Assembly: GCA_017510335.1 (NCBI GenBank)
Contig: JAFWNM010000011.1
Coordinates: 1-64,000, forward strand
Direction of reading: 5' to 3'
Origin: Paracoccaceae bacterium
Lineage (GTDB): Bacteria; Pseudomonadota; Alphaproteobacteria; Rhodobacterales; Rhodobacteraceae
Length of the DNA: 64,000 nucleotides
Shown: positions 1-8,418 of the stretch, one piece after another
Layout of the letters: each line of letters begins with the position of its first letter
Position numbering within the stretch: position 1 is the stretch's first letter
Made by a program: the position numbers and the translations under genes
The notes under the pieces: generated by a model
What the model was told of the DNA's origin: nothing
The model's input: the letters and a program-made list of their open reading frames with translations, nothing else
Database searches by the model: none

Positions 1-1
1 A

Positions 2-91
2 TCCGTGGGCACCCTGTCCATCCGCCGCTTCCTGCGCCCCGTCTGCTACCAGAACATCCCCGCAGACCTGCGCCCAGAAGACCTGCAGTAA
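2..91 (+). CDS. C-terminal end of an unidentified protein (partial, cut by window edge)
   Basis: An open frame runs in from the left edge and ends with TAA at 89-91, giving about 29 residues that end in ADLRPEDLQ. Codon use is the GC-rich third-position pattern of the neighbours and a strong hairpin follows directly, so this is very probably the true end of a plus-strand gene. Too little is present to recognise the family. It converges on hutC and shares the terminator with it. Confidence 0.6.
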   Translation, partial: SVGTLSIRRFLRPVCYQNIPADLRPEDLQ

Positions 92-96
92 ACAAC

Positions 97-133
97 AAAA
101 AAGGGGCGCGCAAAACACTCCGCGCCCCGTTTG
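97..133. terminator. Bidirectional Rho-independent terminator
   Basis: GGGGCGCG at 103-110 pairs with CGCGCCCC at 121-128 around a 10-base loop. An A-rich run (97-102) precedes it and GTTT follows, so it can end both the incoming plus-strand gene and the minus-strand hutC. Confidence 0.75.
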
Positions 134-143
134 AGAATATGCC

Positions 144-848
144 TTATATTCCGGTCGTCAGCCTGTGGCCCGGGGCATGATACAGGCGCAACATTCCGAT
201 CAGGCGTGCCTGCCGCCAGCTGGTGCGCGTGATCAGCAAGGTGGGTGTATCCGGTGCGGTCTGCAATGCACGCGCCACGTCGGGCGGCGGGCAAGTTGCT
301 TCGATTGCGATTTGCGCCCGCGTCAGGGGCACGTTTCGCAACAACCACTCATCTGCGGGCATGTCATTCAATATGCCGCGCGACAAGCCGGCAACGGTTG
401 CAGGCACCAGCCAGCGATGTTCGACCTGATGCGGCACGCCATTGGCCGTATACAGGGCCGCAATGAACAAAAGCGGCGCGTCACCACGCAGGCCCAGTTC
501 CGCCGCAACCGCCCCGTCGGGCAAACCTTCGCGCGCATCCAGCAGGTGATAGCCCGCATCATGCCCCGCCTTGCGGATGGCTTCGGAAATGATGGGCACA
601 TCCAGCGGGGCCTTGCGCACAGGATTGGCGGAAACGGTGGTGCCCCCCTTGCGCTTGCGGTCCAGAAACCCGGCTGTGGCCAGATCGCGCAAGGCACGCC
701 CGACGGTGGAGCGTGTGCATTCATAATGTTCAGCCAGTTCCACTTCACGCGGAATCTGGTCGCCGGGTTTCCAGGCCCCCGACTGGATACGGCCAAGCAA
801 GTCGCCGCGAATGGCCTTCCAGTCAGCTTTGCCAGCGGGGCCTGTCAC
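144..848 (-). CDS. hutC: HutC-type GntR/UTRA transcriptional regulator
   Basis: A 234-residue GntR-family repressor of the HutC subfamily. An N-terminal winged helix (WKAIRGDLLGRIQSGAWKPGDQIP, then the helix-turn-helix ELAEHYECTRSTVGRALRDL) is followed by a C-terminal UTRA effector domain. The start chosen is GTG at 848, because it overlaps the hutF stop as GTGA and has a GAGAG Shine-Dalgarno stretch upstream; a longer open frame reaches 950 but lies inside hutF. HutC proteins repress hut genes and are released by urocanate or related intermediates (family knowledge). Translational coupling to hutF and the inverted repeat at 2236-2255 fit control of this divergent locus. Confidence 0.85.
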   Translation of the reverse strand: MTGPAGKADWKAIRGDLLGRIQSGAWKPGDQIPREVELAEHYECTRSTVGRALRDLATAGFLDRKRKGGTTVSANPVRKAPLDVPIISEAIRKAGHDAGYHLLDAREGLPDGAVAAELGLRGDAPLLFIAALYTANGVPHQVEHRWLVPATVAGLSRGILNDMPADEWLLRNVPLTRAQIAIEATCPPPDVARALQTAPDTPTLLITRTSWRQARLIGMLRLYHAPGHRLTTGI

Positions 849-2218
849 ATCACATCTCTCAATCTTGCCAGAACGTGCCGGTATTCGGCGACGATCGAAG
901 CCTTGCGAATATGCTGGCCAGCACGCACCATATGCCGGCCTGCCGACCATACATCAGCGATGCACCGATTATCGCCTGAAAAAATAAGGGTATCAAGGAT
1001 CAGGTCGCCGTTGCGCCCTTCCAGGTCGGGCGACTGCCCGTCCAGCGCGACAAGATCCGCCCATAGCCCTGCCGCAATCGCCCCTGCGGCCCGCCCCGCC
1101 GCTTGCGCCCCGCCAAAGGCCGCGCCCCGCCAAAGGACATGTCCGGTCGAGCATTCGGAATTTGCCAGCACCGCACGGCCATGATCGCGCAAGCGCTGTG
1201 AATATTCCAGCCCGCGCAGTTCTTCGACCAACGAAATGCGGATGTTGGAATCACTTCCAATTCCAAAAATGCCGCCATGTTCCAAATACCGCGCGCCATC
1301 GAAAATGCCATCGCCAAGACTGGCTTCGGTGATCGGGCACAGCCCTGCAACAGCGCGTGATCCTGCCAGCGCGACGGTTTCGGCCGGCGTCATCTGGGTG
1401 CAATGGATCAGGCACCAGCGGTCCGATAGCGGTGCGTTGTCCAGCAACCATTCCACAGGCCGCGCCCCCAATGCGGCGTGCACTTCGTGCACTTCTTCAA
1501 GCTGTTCGGCCAGATGCATGTGCACCACGCGGCCCTTGGCCAGTTCGGCACAAAACGCCAGATCATCGGGTTGCACTGCGCGCAGCGAATGCGGCGCAAT
1601 ACCCACGGCACAGTCGGCCGACAGTGCCGCAACTGTCCTTTCAGTGTCGGACACCAGTTGTGCAAACTGGTCGCGCCCATTTCCAAACCGCCGCTGTCCG
1701 GGTGCAAGGGGGCGGCGGTCACACCCGCCATAGCGGTACAGGACCGGCAGCAAGGTCAGGCCCATGCCTGTTTCTTCGGCAGCGGCGCAAATTCCGTCTG
1801 CCATTTCGGACAGTTTGCCATAGGGCTGCCCGTCAGGCTGATGGTGCAGGTAATGAAATTCCGCCAGCGCGCCAAACCCTGCTTCCAGCATTTCCATTTG
1901 CACCATGGCCGCAATGGCGCGGGCGTCATCCGGGGTCAGGTGGTCAAGGAAGCGGAACATCAGCCGCCGCCATGTCCAGAATGTGTCGCGCGGGTCCGGG
2001 CCGCGCGCTTCGGTCATGCCTGCCATGGCGCGCTGGAACGCGTGGCTGTGCAGGTTGACAGGGGCAGGCAACAGCGTGTCGACGACATGCCCCTGTTGTG
2101 GCGCATTTTCTGTGACGCGCGCAATCTGGCCCGATGCGTCGATACACACCAGCACATCATTTGCCCATCCGTTTGGCAGCAAGGCCTGCCGTGCCCAAAT
2201 CATCTGTTCGGTGTTCAT
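845..2218 (-). CDS. hutF: Formimidoylglutamate deiminase
   Basis: A 457-residue amidohydrolase-superfamily enzyme that hydrolyses N-formimino-L-glutamate to N-formyl-L-glutamate and ammonia in the five-step histidine pathway. Metal and catalytic motifs are visible: NLHSHAFQRAM near the N-terminus, HMHLAEQ and LIHCTQM in the middle, and IGSDSN towards the C-terminus. The start is taken at ATG 2218 (or ATG 2224 two codons earlier); the open frame extends to 2335 but would cross the divergent hutG promoter. It overlaps hutC by 4 bp. hutH, hutU and hutI are not in the window, so the upstream histidine steps must be encoded elsewhere or be absent. Confidence 0.9.
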   Translation of the reverse strand: MNTEQMIWARQALLPNGWANDVLVCIDASGQIARVTENAPQQGHVVDTLLPAPVNLHSHAFQRAMAGMTEARGPDPRDTFWTWRRLMFRFLDHLTPDDARAIAAMVQMEMLEAGFGALAEFHYLHHQPDGQPYGKLSEMADGICAAAEETGMGLTLLPVLYRYGGCDRRPLAPGQRRFGNGRDQFAQLVSDTERTVAALSADCAVGIAPHSLRAVQPDDLAFCAELAKGRVVHMHLAEQLEEVHEVHAALGARPVEWLLDNAPLSDRWCLIHCTQMTPAETVALAGSRAVAGLCPITEASLGDGIFDGARYLEHGGIFGIGSDSNIRISLVEELRGLEYSQRLRDHGRAVLANSECSTGHVLWRGAAFGGAQAAGRAAGAIAAGLWADLVALDGQSPDLEGRNGDLILDTLIFSGDNRCIADVWSAGRHMVRAGQHIRKASIVAEYRHVLARLRDVM

Positions 2219-2225
2219 CTTCATA

Positions 2226-2255
2226 TTGACACTGTTATTATGCTTACGCATATTA
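2226..2255 (+). promoter_or_regulatory. Candidate hutG promoter with embedded HutC-type operator
   Basis: TTGACA (2226-2231) and CATATT (2249-2254) are separated by exactly 17 bases, an almost ideal housekeeping promoter reading towards hutG. Between and across them lies an inverted repeat, TATTATGC-ttac-GCATATTA (2236-2255, 7 of 8 pairs). A repressor bound there would cover the promoter spacer and the -10 box. HutC is the obvious candidate by position; this is inference. Confidence 0.6.
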
Positions 2256-2288
2256 ATGGCACGAAGTTTAGCCAAAGGGAATAGCCCA

Positions 2289-3101
2289 GTGCAAGACAGT
2301 GCCGCAGCCAGCCCGAAGGACCAGCCCTTCAGCACCCGTCAGGGGGGTAGCCCGGTGGTGCTGGCCATTCCGCATGCGGGCACCTATGTGCCAGATGACG
2401 TTCATGCGGTCCTGAACGAAACAGGCCGCGCCATCAGCGACACTGATTGGCATATGGACCGCGTTTATGGCGGGTTGCTGGAGGATGTCACAGTCGTTTC
2501 TGCGCGGTTTCATCGCTATGTCGTCGATGCCAACCGCGACCCGTCGGGCGCCAGCCTGTATCCGGGCCAGAATACCACCGGCCTTGTGCCAGTGACGGAT
2601 TTTGACGGCAACCCGATCTGGCAGCGCGAACCTGATGCGCCCACGATTGCGGCACGCCGCGCGCAGTTCCATGAACCCTACCACACGGCGCTGGCCGCCG
2701 AACTGGCGCGCGTCAAGGCGCTTCACGGCTTTGCCATTTTGTATGACTGCCATTCCATCCGCTCGGAAATTCCGTTCCTGTTCAAGGGCACATTGCCGGA
2801 TTTCAACATTGGCACGAATCACGGCGTGACCTGCGCGCCCGCCCTTCAGGCGCTTGTCACGCGCCATTGCGCTGCCGCAGACGGGTTTACCCATGTGGTG
2901 AATGGCCGTTTCGTGGGCGGCTGGACAACACGGCACTACGGCCAGCCAGACAAGGGCATTCACGCCATTCAGATGGAACTGGCGCAGTCCACCTATATGC
3001 AGCAATCCCCACCTTGGGACTGGGATGATGGCCGTGCGACGGCTTTGCGCGCGGTTCTTGGGCCAATGCTGCGCGATATCGCAGCGCTGGACCTGTCCTG
3101 A
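2289..3101 (+). CDS. hutG: N-formylglutamate deformylase (N-formylglutamate amidohydrolase)
   Basis: A 270-residue enzyme of the N-formylglutamate amidohydrolase family, which releases formate and L-glutamate from N-formyl-L-glutamate and so completes the pathway begun by HutF. Recognisable parts are SPVVLAIPHAGTYVPDDV near the N-terminus, DTDWHMDRVYGG, ILYDCHSIRSEIP with the metal-binding His, and the C-terminal IQMELAQSTYMQ. GTG 2289 is chosen as start because AAAGGGAA lies 7 bases upstream; an in-frame extension to 1905 is antisense to hutF. It is divergent from hutF and 35 bp before the TRAP binding-protein gene, so hutG and the transporter probably form one operon. Confidence 0.9.
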   Translation: MQDSAAASPKDQPFSTRQGGSPVVLAIPHAGTYVPDDVHAVLNETGRAISDTDWHMDRVYGGLLEDVTVVSARFHRYVVDANRDPSGASLYPGQNTTGLVPVTDFDGNPIWQREPDAPTIAARRAQFHEPYHTALAAELARVKALHGFAILYDCHSIRSEIPFLFKGTLPDFNIGTNHGVTCAPALQALVTRHCAAADGFTHVVNGRFVGGWTTRHYGQPDKGIHAIQMELAQSTYMQQSPPWDWDDGRATALRAVLGPMLRDIAALDLS

Positions 3102-3136
3102 ACATAACTTACGACCCCCAACAAGGAGCTAACACA

Positions 3137-4108
3137 ATGAAACATATCACCAAATCACTATGCGCGCTGACGCTGTCAGCCGTGGCGCTTGGCGCGCCTG
3201 CCATGGCGCAGGAACGCGTCTTTGTCGGTATTGCAACCGGCGGCACGGGCGGCACCTATTACCCGCTGGGCGGGATGCTGGCGCAGTTGATTTCCAACAC
3301 TGCTGAACTGGAAGGCAAGCGCATTTCTGCCACAGCCGAAACTGGCAATGCTTCGGTGGCGAATGCCGGTCTGCTGGCCCAAGGCGAAATCGAAACCGCC
3401 TTCATTGCTGCCGATATTCTGGACGCCGCTTATCGCGGGGCCAACCAGTTCGAGGGGAATGCCGCCGAGAATATCCGCGCGCTTGGGTCGCTTTACCCTG
3501 AAACCGTGCAGCTTGTTGCGCGTGCAGGGGCCAATATCACCAGCTTTGCGGAAATGGCTGGCAAATCGGTATCATCGGGTTCGCCGGGGTCAGGCCAGTG
3601 GCAACTTCTGGGCGACCTGCTGGAAGCCCATGGCATGACCCGCGAGGACGTGTCCGAGGATTATTCCTCCTTCGCACAATCAGCCGACAAACTGCGCGAC
3701 GGCAATCTGGATGCGTCTCTGATCACTGCGGGCATTCCCACAGCTTCGATCACGGAACTGGCAAACGGCCATGACGTAACCGTGGTGCCGCTGACCGGCC
3801 CGGAAATTGCCGCCCTGCAAGAAGTGCAGCCCTATTACGCGTCCGTCACCCTGCCCGCTGGCACCTATCGCGGCATCGACGCGGATGTGGAAACGCTGGC
3901 TGTGCGCGCCATCTGGGCCACGCATGCCGATCTGGACGATGATCTGGCCTATGCCATGGTCAAGGCGCTGTATGACAACACCGAAACACTGGCGCAGGTC
4001 CATGTCATGGGTGGCCAGATTTCGCTGGAAACAGCGCTGGAATCCATCTCGGTTCCGCTGCACCCCGGTGCAGAACGGTTCTACCGCGAAATGGGCCTGA
4101 TCGAGTGA
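3137..4108 (+). CDS. TAXI-family TRAP transporter solute-binding protein
   Basis: A 323-residue periplasmic binding protein. It has a signal peptide (MKHITKSLCALTLSAVALGAPAMA, cleavage likely after AMA) followed directly by the TAXI hallmark FVGIATGGTGGTYYPLGG. AAGGAG sits about 8 bases before the ATG. TAXI proteins deliver substrate to fused TRAP permeases; the few characterised ones bind glutamate/glutamine-like ligands. Linked to hutG upstream and overlapping the DUF1850 gene by 4 bp (GTGA), it probably imports an acidic amino acid derivative such as formiminoglutamate, formylglutamate or glutamate. The substrate is inference. Confidence 0.9.
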   Translation: MKHITKSLCALTLSAVALGAPAMAQERVFVGIATGGTGGTYYPLGGMLAQLISNTAELEGKRISATAETGNASVANAGLLAQGEIETAFIAADILDAAYRGANQFEGNAAENIRALGSLYPETVQLVARAGANITSFAEMAGKSVSSGSPGSGQWQLLGDLLEAHGMTREDVSEDYSSFAQSADKLRDGNLDASLITAGIPTASITELANGHDVTVVPLTGPEIAALQEVQPYYASVTLPAGTYRGIDADVETLAVRAIWATHADLDDDLAYAMVKALYDNTETLAQVHVMGGQISLETALESISVPLHPGAERFYREMGLIE

Positions 4109-4578
4109 TTGGCCTTGGCAAGCGCGGGCTGACCGCGCTTGCCATCGTGATAAGTGTTGCGGGCGGCCCCGGTGCCGCCCGTGATTGCACGCCACGGGTG
4201 CTTGACGTGGTGCGCCTGCACGATGGCATGACACTGGCTAGCCTGCCGACAGCCGCCTTTTCGTTGGTATGGCGTCATTCTGTCACCCTGACCCCGGTTC
4301 AGGCGGATTACATCATTGACCCGCGCGGCCAGATCATCCAGATCGCGGAACGCTTCGCTGCGCACGGCCCCGGCATGGCCCATGACGGCACAGGCTGGCG
4401 CGTGGAAGATGGTCAGATGGTCATCGACCTGCACCGGGATGTGGGGCGCCTGATCCTGCGCAGCGCACCTGCACATGACAACCGCCTGATTGCAGGTGAC
4501 ACGACACTTGATCTGACCCAATGGCCGGCCACACCGCTAGAAATACTTTCGCCAGATTGCAAGGACCCCCCGCAATGA
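4105..4578 (+). CDS. DUF1850 domain protein of a TRAP-TAXI system
   Basis: A 157-residue protein with a short N-terminal hydrophobic export segment (ALAIVISVAGGPGAA) and the typical DUF1850 elements FSLVWRHSVTLTPV and DYIIDPRGQIIQIAERF. Genes of this family sit between TAXI binding proteins and fused TRAP permeases in many bacteria and archaea; their role is unknown, perhaps assembly or ligand transfer at the periplasmic face. It starts at GTG 4105 overlapping the binding-protein stop, and its own stop overlaps the permease start as ATGA, so the three proteins are translationally coupled. Confidence 0.8.
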   Translation: MIGLGKRGLTALAIVISVAGGPGAARDCTPRVLDVVRLHDGMTLASLPTAAFSLVWRHSVTLTPVQADYIIDPRGQIIQIAERFAAHGPGMAHDGTGWRVEDGQMVIDLHRDVGRLILRSAPAHDNRLIAGDTTLDLTQWPATPLEILSPDCKDPPQ

Positions 4579-6803
4579 GCACACCTGCCCCCCAAAGCGA
4601 CCTGACCGCCGCCGAAATGGAAGCGCTGGTGCGCAAATATGACAGCGAAACCAATTTTCGCCGCCTGACGGGCGTAACGGGGCTTGTGGTGACGCTGGCC
4701 TGCATCGTGCTGAGTGTGTTTCACATCTATACATCAGGTTTCGGGCTGCTGAACGAGGTGATGCACAGGTCTGTGCATATGAGTTTCATCATGCCGCTGG
4801 TGTTCCTGCTGTTTCCGCGCAGCCGCGTCGAAAAGCCAGCGCGCGCTTGGGGGTTCGGGCTGGCTTTTGCGGTGTTCTATGTGTTTTTGGGCGTGCAACT
4901 GGCCGATGCCCTAAGCGGGCGCATTCCTGACATGGCGCGCTGGGGGTTGATTGGCGTCAGCTTCGCGCTTGGCCTGACAGCGCTGCCTGTCCCTGCATTG
5001 GGGGGCCAAGGTGACCGTTTGTCCGTGACAGATTGGCCGCTGGCCATCGCAGGGTGCGGGTCATCGCTGTATCTGATTGTCTTTTTCGAATCGATCTTCA
5101 TCCAGAATGTCGGCTTCGCGCAGCCGCTGGATTATGTAATGGGCCTGCTGGCCATCATCATGGTCCTTGAAGCGGCCCGCCGCACCATGGGCGAGGTTCT
5201 GCCCGTTATCGGCACCCTGGCCCTGCTTTATGCCATTTTCGGCCCGTATTTGCCCGGTGATCTAGCGCATAGGGGCTATAACATCATTCGGCTGGTCAAT
5301 CACCTGTATCTGGGCACCGAAGGGATTTATGGCATTGCCATCGGGGTGGTGGCGACATTCGTGTTCCATTTCGTGCTGTTCGGGGTGCTGGCGCAAAAAT
5401 CGGGGCTTGGCCAGTTGTTCATCGATCTGGCCAGTATTGTTGCCGGTCGCTATGCGGGCGGCCCTGCGAAGGTGGCAGTGGTATCATCTGGGTTTTTTGG
5501 CATGATTTCCGGCTCTCCGGTGGCGAATACAGTGACCACAGGTGCGTTTACCATTCCCATGATGAAGGCCAAGGGGTTTTCAGGCCGCTTTGCCGCTGCA
5601 ACGGAAGCATCGGCCAGTTGCGGGGGACAGGTAACGCCGCCCATCATGGGGGCCGCCGCGTTCGTGATGACCGAAATGCTGGGCGTTCCCTATAACGAAT
5701 TGATCCTGATCGCCATCATTCCGGCGGCGTTTCACTATCTTTCGACGCTGTTCATGGTCCATCTGGAAGCGAAACGCCTGAATCTTGAAGGGATCGCGCC
5801 CGACAAACTGCCGCAATTCATGGATGTGTTGGTGCGGTCGTGGCACCTGTTCATCCCGCTGATCGTGATGGTCACGCTGCTGTTAATGAAATTCACCCCG
5901 TTTCTTGCAGCCTTCTGGGGGATTATCCTGACAATCGTGTGTTCCTATATTCCGGTCCTGTTGCAACTTGTGGGGCTTGGCCGGCGCATGGATGCCAGCA
6001 GCGCCCTGACACCGTTCAAGCTGAAGGATGCGCTGGTCGGCGGCGCGCAGCAATCCATCGCCATCACGGCGGCCTGTGCCTGTGTGGGCTTCATTCTGGG
6101 GGTGACCACCCTGACGGGCATGGGGTTCAAGTTTTCGGGCGCGGTGATTGATGGCGCCGCGTGGATGGGGGCAGCCCTGTCGGGGCTGGACCCGTTTGGG
6201 TTCCTGTCGCAAAACGGGACAACGCTGTTTTTCGCGCTGATATTCGTCGCCGTCGCTTGCATCATCATGGGCGCGGGCATTCCCACAACGCCCACCTACA
6301 TTATTCTTGCCGCGATTGCCGCGCCCGCATTGCAACAGCTGGGTGTGCCGCTGCTGGCCACGCATTTTTTCGTGTTCTACTACGGGGTGCTGGCCGATAT
6401 TACGCCCCCTGTCGCGCTTGCCGCTTATGCAGGCGCGGGGATTGCGAAATCCGACCCCATGAAAACCGGCATGACCGCATTCCGCCTGTCCATGGGCAAG
6501 GCGCTGGTGCCGATGATGTTCATCTATGCGCCCGCGCTTCTGTTCATCGATTTCACATGGTGGGACTTCATGCTTGCGCTGTCGTCTGGCGTTTTGTCCA
6601 TTGTCGCGCTGTCTGTCGCCTATATCGGGTTTTTCAAAACAACTGTGGCGCGATGGGAAAAATGGGTGCTTAGCCTGGCGGGGCTGGTTCTGGTCGCGCA
6701 TGACCTGATCGCGATTGTTCTAAGCGCGTCAGTGGTGCTGGCAATCCTGTGGCGCAACACCCGCAAACCCCCTGACACGGCCATCCCGCGCCCGCAGGAC
6801 TGA
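4575..6803 (+). CDS. TRAP transporter fused permease (4TM/12TM, DctQM fusion)
   Basis: A 742-residue integral membrane protein in which the small (DctQ-like) and large (DctM-like) TRAP subunits are one chain. The N-terminal part has about four hydrophobic segments (TGVTGLVVTLACIVLSVFHI, then others up to about residue 190). The large part contains the family core GGPAKVAVVSSGFFGMISGSPVANTVTTGAFTIPMMK and SCGGQVTPPIMGAAAFVMTEM, and a second core half with MGAGIPTTPTYIILA and DITPPVALAAYAGAGIA. The start at ATG 4575 overlaps the DUF1850 stop. It uses an ion gradient, not ATP, to drive uptake. Confidence 0.9.
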   Translation: MSTPAPQSDLTAAEMEALVRKYDSETNFRRLTGVTGLVVTLACIVLSVFHIYTSGFGLLNEVMHRSVHMSFIMPLVFLLFPRSRVEKPARAWGFGLAFAVFYVFLGVQLADALSGRIPDMARWGLIGVSFALGLTALPVPALGGQGDRLSVTDWPLAIAGCGSSLYLIVFFESIFIQNVGFAQPLDYVMGLLAIIMVLEAARRTMGEVLPVIGTLALLYAIFGPYLPGDLAHRGYNIIRLVNHLYLGTEGIYGIAIGVVATFVFHFVLFGVLAQKSGLGQLFIDLASIVAGRYAGGPAKVAVVSSGFFGMISGSPVANTVTTGAFTIPMMKAKGFSGRFAAATEASASCGGQVTPPIMGAAAFVMTEMLGVPYNELILIAIIPAAFHYLSTLFMVHLEAKRLNLEGIAPDKLPQFMDVLVRSWHLFIPLIVMVTLLLMKFTPFLAAFWGIILTIVCSYIPVLLQLVGLGRRMDASSALTPFKLKDALVGGAQQSIAITAACACVGFILGVTTLTGMGFKFSGAVIDGAAWMGAALSGLDPFGFLSQNGTTLFFALIFVAVACIIMGAGIPTTPTYIILAAIAAPALQQLGVPLLATHFFVFYYGVLADITPPVALAAYAGAGIAKSDPMKTGMTAFRLSMGKALVPMMFIYAPALLFIDFTWWDFMLALSSGVLSIVALSVAYIGFFKTTVARWEKWVLSLAGLVLVAHDLIAIVLSASVVLAILWRNTRKPPDTAIPRPQD

Positions 6804-6816
6804 CCAGCATGAAACC

Positions 6817-6839
6817 ACCGGCAGGCACGGCCTGCCGGT
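6817..6839 (+). terminator. Strong hairpin after the TRAP operon
   Basis: ACCGGCAGGC (6817-6826) pairs perfectly with GCCTGCCGGT (6830-6839) around a 3-base loop. No T-run follows, so it may act with Rho or stabilise the mRNA end. It lies between convergent operons. Confidence 0.55.
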
Positions 6840-6939
6840 AGGGGCACAGTGTGGCATTGGCCGTTCCTGCGATGCGTTAAGTTATTGATTTCGCGTGTTC
6901 AAGAAGCTCAAAACCGCTTCCCCTTTTGAGCAATAAACC

Positions 6940-8418
6940 CTAGACGACGGCCCCTATCTGCCACGGCACGAATTCATGATCGCCCAGACCCAGCCCCTCG
7001 GATTTGGTGACATGTCCTGATGCGGTTGCAAGCACCATTTCCACAATCTGCGCGGCCTTGTCCTGCAGGGGCACCCCGTCAAGCATGTCACCGCAATTCA
7101 GGTCCATATCATCACGCATGGTGTCGAACAGGCGCGAATTCGTCGCCAGTTTCAGCGTTGGCGCGGGTTTGGACCCAAAGGCCGACCCCCGACCCGTGGT
7201 AAACACTATCAATTGTGCGCCACCCGCAATTTGCCCAGTGGCCGATACAGGGTCATAACCAGGGGTGTCCATGAAACTTAACCCCGGCGCGGTGATCGGT
7301 TCAGCGTAGTCCAGCACGGCCTGCAACGGTGTGCTGCCCGCCTTGGCCACGGCCCCCAAGGATTTCTCCAAAATGGTCGTCAGCCCGCCCGCCTTGTTGC
7401 CGGGGCTGGGGTTGTTGTCCAGCGATGCCCCGTTGCGCGCGGTATAGTCTTCCCACCAGCTGATCTGCGCAAGCAACTTTTGCGCCACGTCCTGCGTTGC
7501 GGCACGGTCCAGCAGCAACCGTTCCGCGCCATAGATCTCTGGTGTTTCCGACAACACCACGGAGGCACCTTGCGCGGCCAGCATGTCACTTGCCAACCCC
7601 AGCGCAGGGTTTGCTGTCACACCCGAAAACCCGTCCGACCCGCCACATTGCAAGCCGATTTTCAGCGCAGATACAGGCGCAGGGCTGCGTTTGGCGGCAT
7701 TTACCTGTGGCAACAACTCCCGGACCCGCGCCTTTATGGCGTCGATCGTGGCGCGCGTGCCGCCGGTGTCCTGAATGGTCAGCCAGTGGAACCGCGCTGC
7801 CGCGCCCAGTTCCTGTTTCATGCGCGAAATCTGCATCACCTCGCAGCCAAGGCCGACGAACAGCGCAGCGCCCACATTGGCATGGCCCGCATACCCCGTC
7901 AGCACGCGCTGCAGCACATCATACCCCCGCCCGCTGGACGCCATGCCGCAGCCAGACCCATGCGCGAAGGCCGCAACCCCGTCCACATTCGCATACGCAT
8001 CAAGTGCGCCTTCGCGGTCCAGTTCATCAGCGGCGCGGCGAATGACAGTGGCCGAACAATTCACAGTGGCCACCAGTGCAATGTAATTGCGTGTGCCCAC
8101 CTGCCCGCCTGCGCGATGATAGCCCTGAAACTGCATTGCGGGCAAATTCCGGTGACGTTCCAGCGCTGCGCGCGCCGCATCCAGTCCGGCACCGGGGGTA
8201 TAATCGCGCCCATGTGCACCAAAGGCACAGTTATGGCCATGCACATGCGCACCGATGTCAATATCGGTGGTGGCATAGCCGATCACCTGCCCGTATTTTA
8301 TGACGGCGGCCCCTATGGGCATTGGCCGGCGCGCAATCTTATGGCCTGCGGGGGCAACCCCCTTCAGTGTTAGAATGGCCACAGTATCAGCGGGGTTCAA
8401 CACCAGCGGTTCAGACAT
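6940..8418 (-). CDS. uxaA: Altronate dehydratase (UxaA-type)
   Basis: A 492-residue enzyme of the altronate hydrolase/galactarate dehydratase family, which dehydrates D-altronate to 2-keto-3-deoxy-D-gluconate in D-galacturonate breakdown. The N-terminal SAF-type domain (residues 1 to about 95, with DIDIGAHVHGHN) is joined to the catalytic domain (YHRAGGQVGTRNYIALVATVNCSATV, HGSGCGM, LKIGLQCGGSDGFSGVTANPA, and CGDMLDG near the end). It overlaps the upstream reductase gene by 8 bp, so the two are cotranscribed. Length and domain order are normal for the family. Confidence 0.88.
   Translation of the reverse strand: MSEPLVLNPADTVAILTLKGVAPAGHKIARRPMPIGAAVIKYGQVIGYATTDIDIGAHVHGHNCAFGAHGRDYTPGAGLDAARAALERHRNLPAMQFQGYHRAGGQVGTRNYIALVATVNCSATVIRRAADELDREGALDAYANVDGVAAFAHGSGCGMASSGRGYDVLQRVLTGYAGHANVGAALFVGLGCEVMQISRMKQELGAAARFHWLTIQDTGGTRATIDAIKARVRELLPQVNAAKRSPAPVSALKIGLQCGGSDGFSGVTANPALGLASDMLAAQGASVVLSETPEIYGAERLLLDRAATQDVAQKLLAQISWWEDYTARNGASLDNNPSPGNKAGGLTTILEKSLGAVAKAGSTPLQAVLDYAEPITAPGLSFMDTPGYDPVSATGQIAGGAQLIVFTTGRGSAFGSKPAPTLKLATNSRLFDTMRDDMDLNCGDMLDGVPLQDKAAQIVEMVLATASGHVTKSEGLGLGDHEFVPWQIGAVV

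Noticed and set aside
165-1184. 339-codon plus-strand open frame
   Set aside because: Fully antisense to hutC and hutF, rich in Arg/Pro/Cys/Gln as expected from a GC-rich shadow frame, and without domain or RBS.
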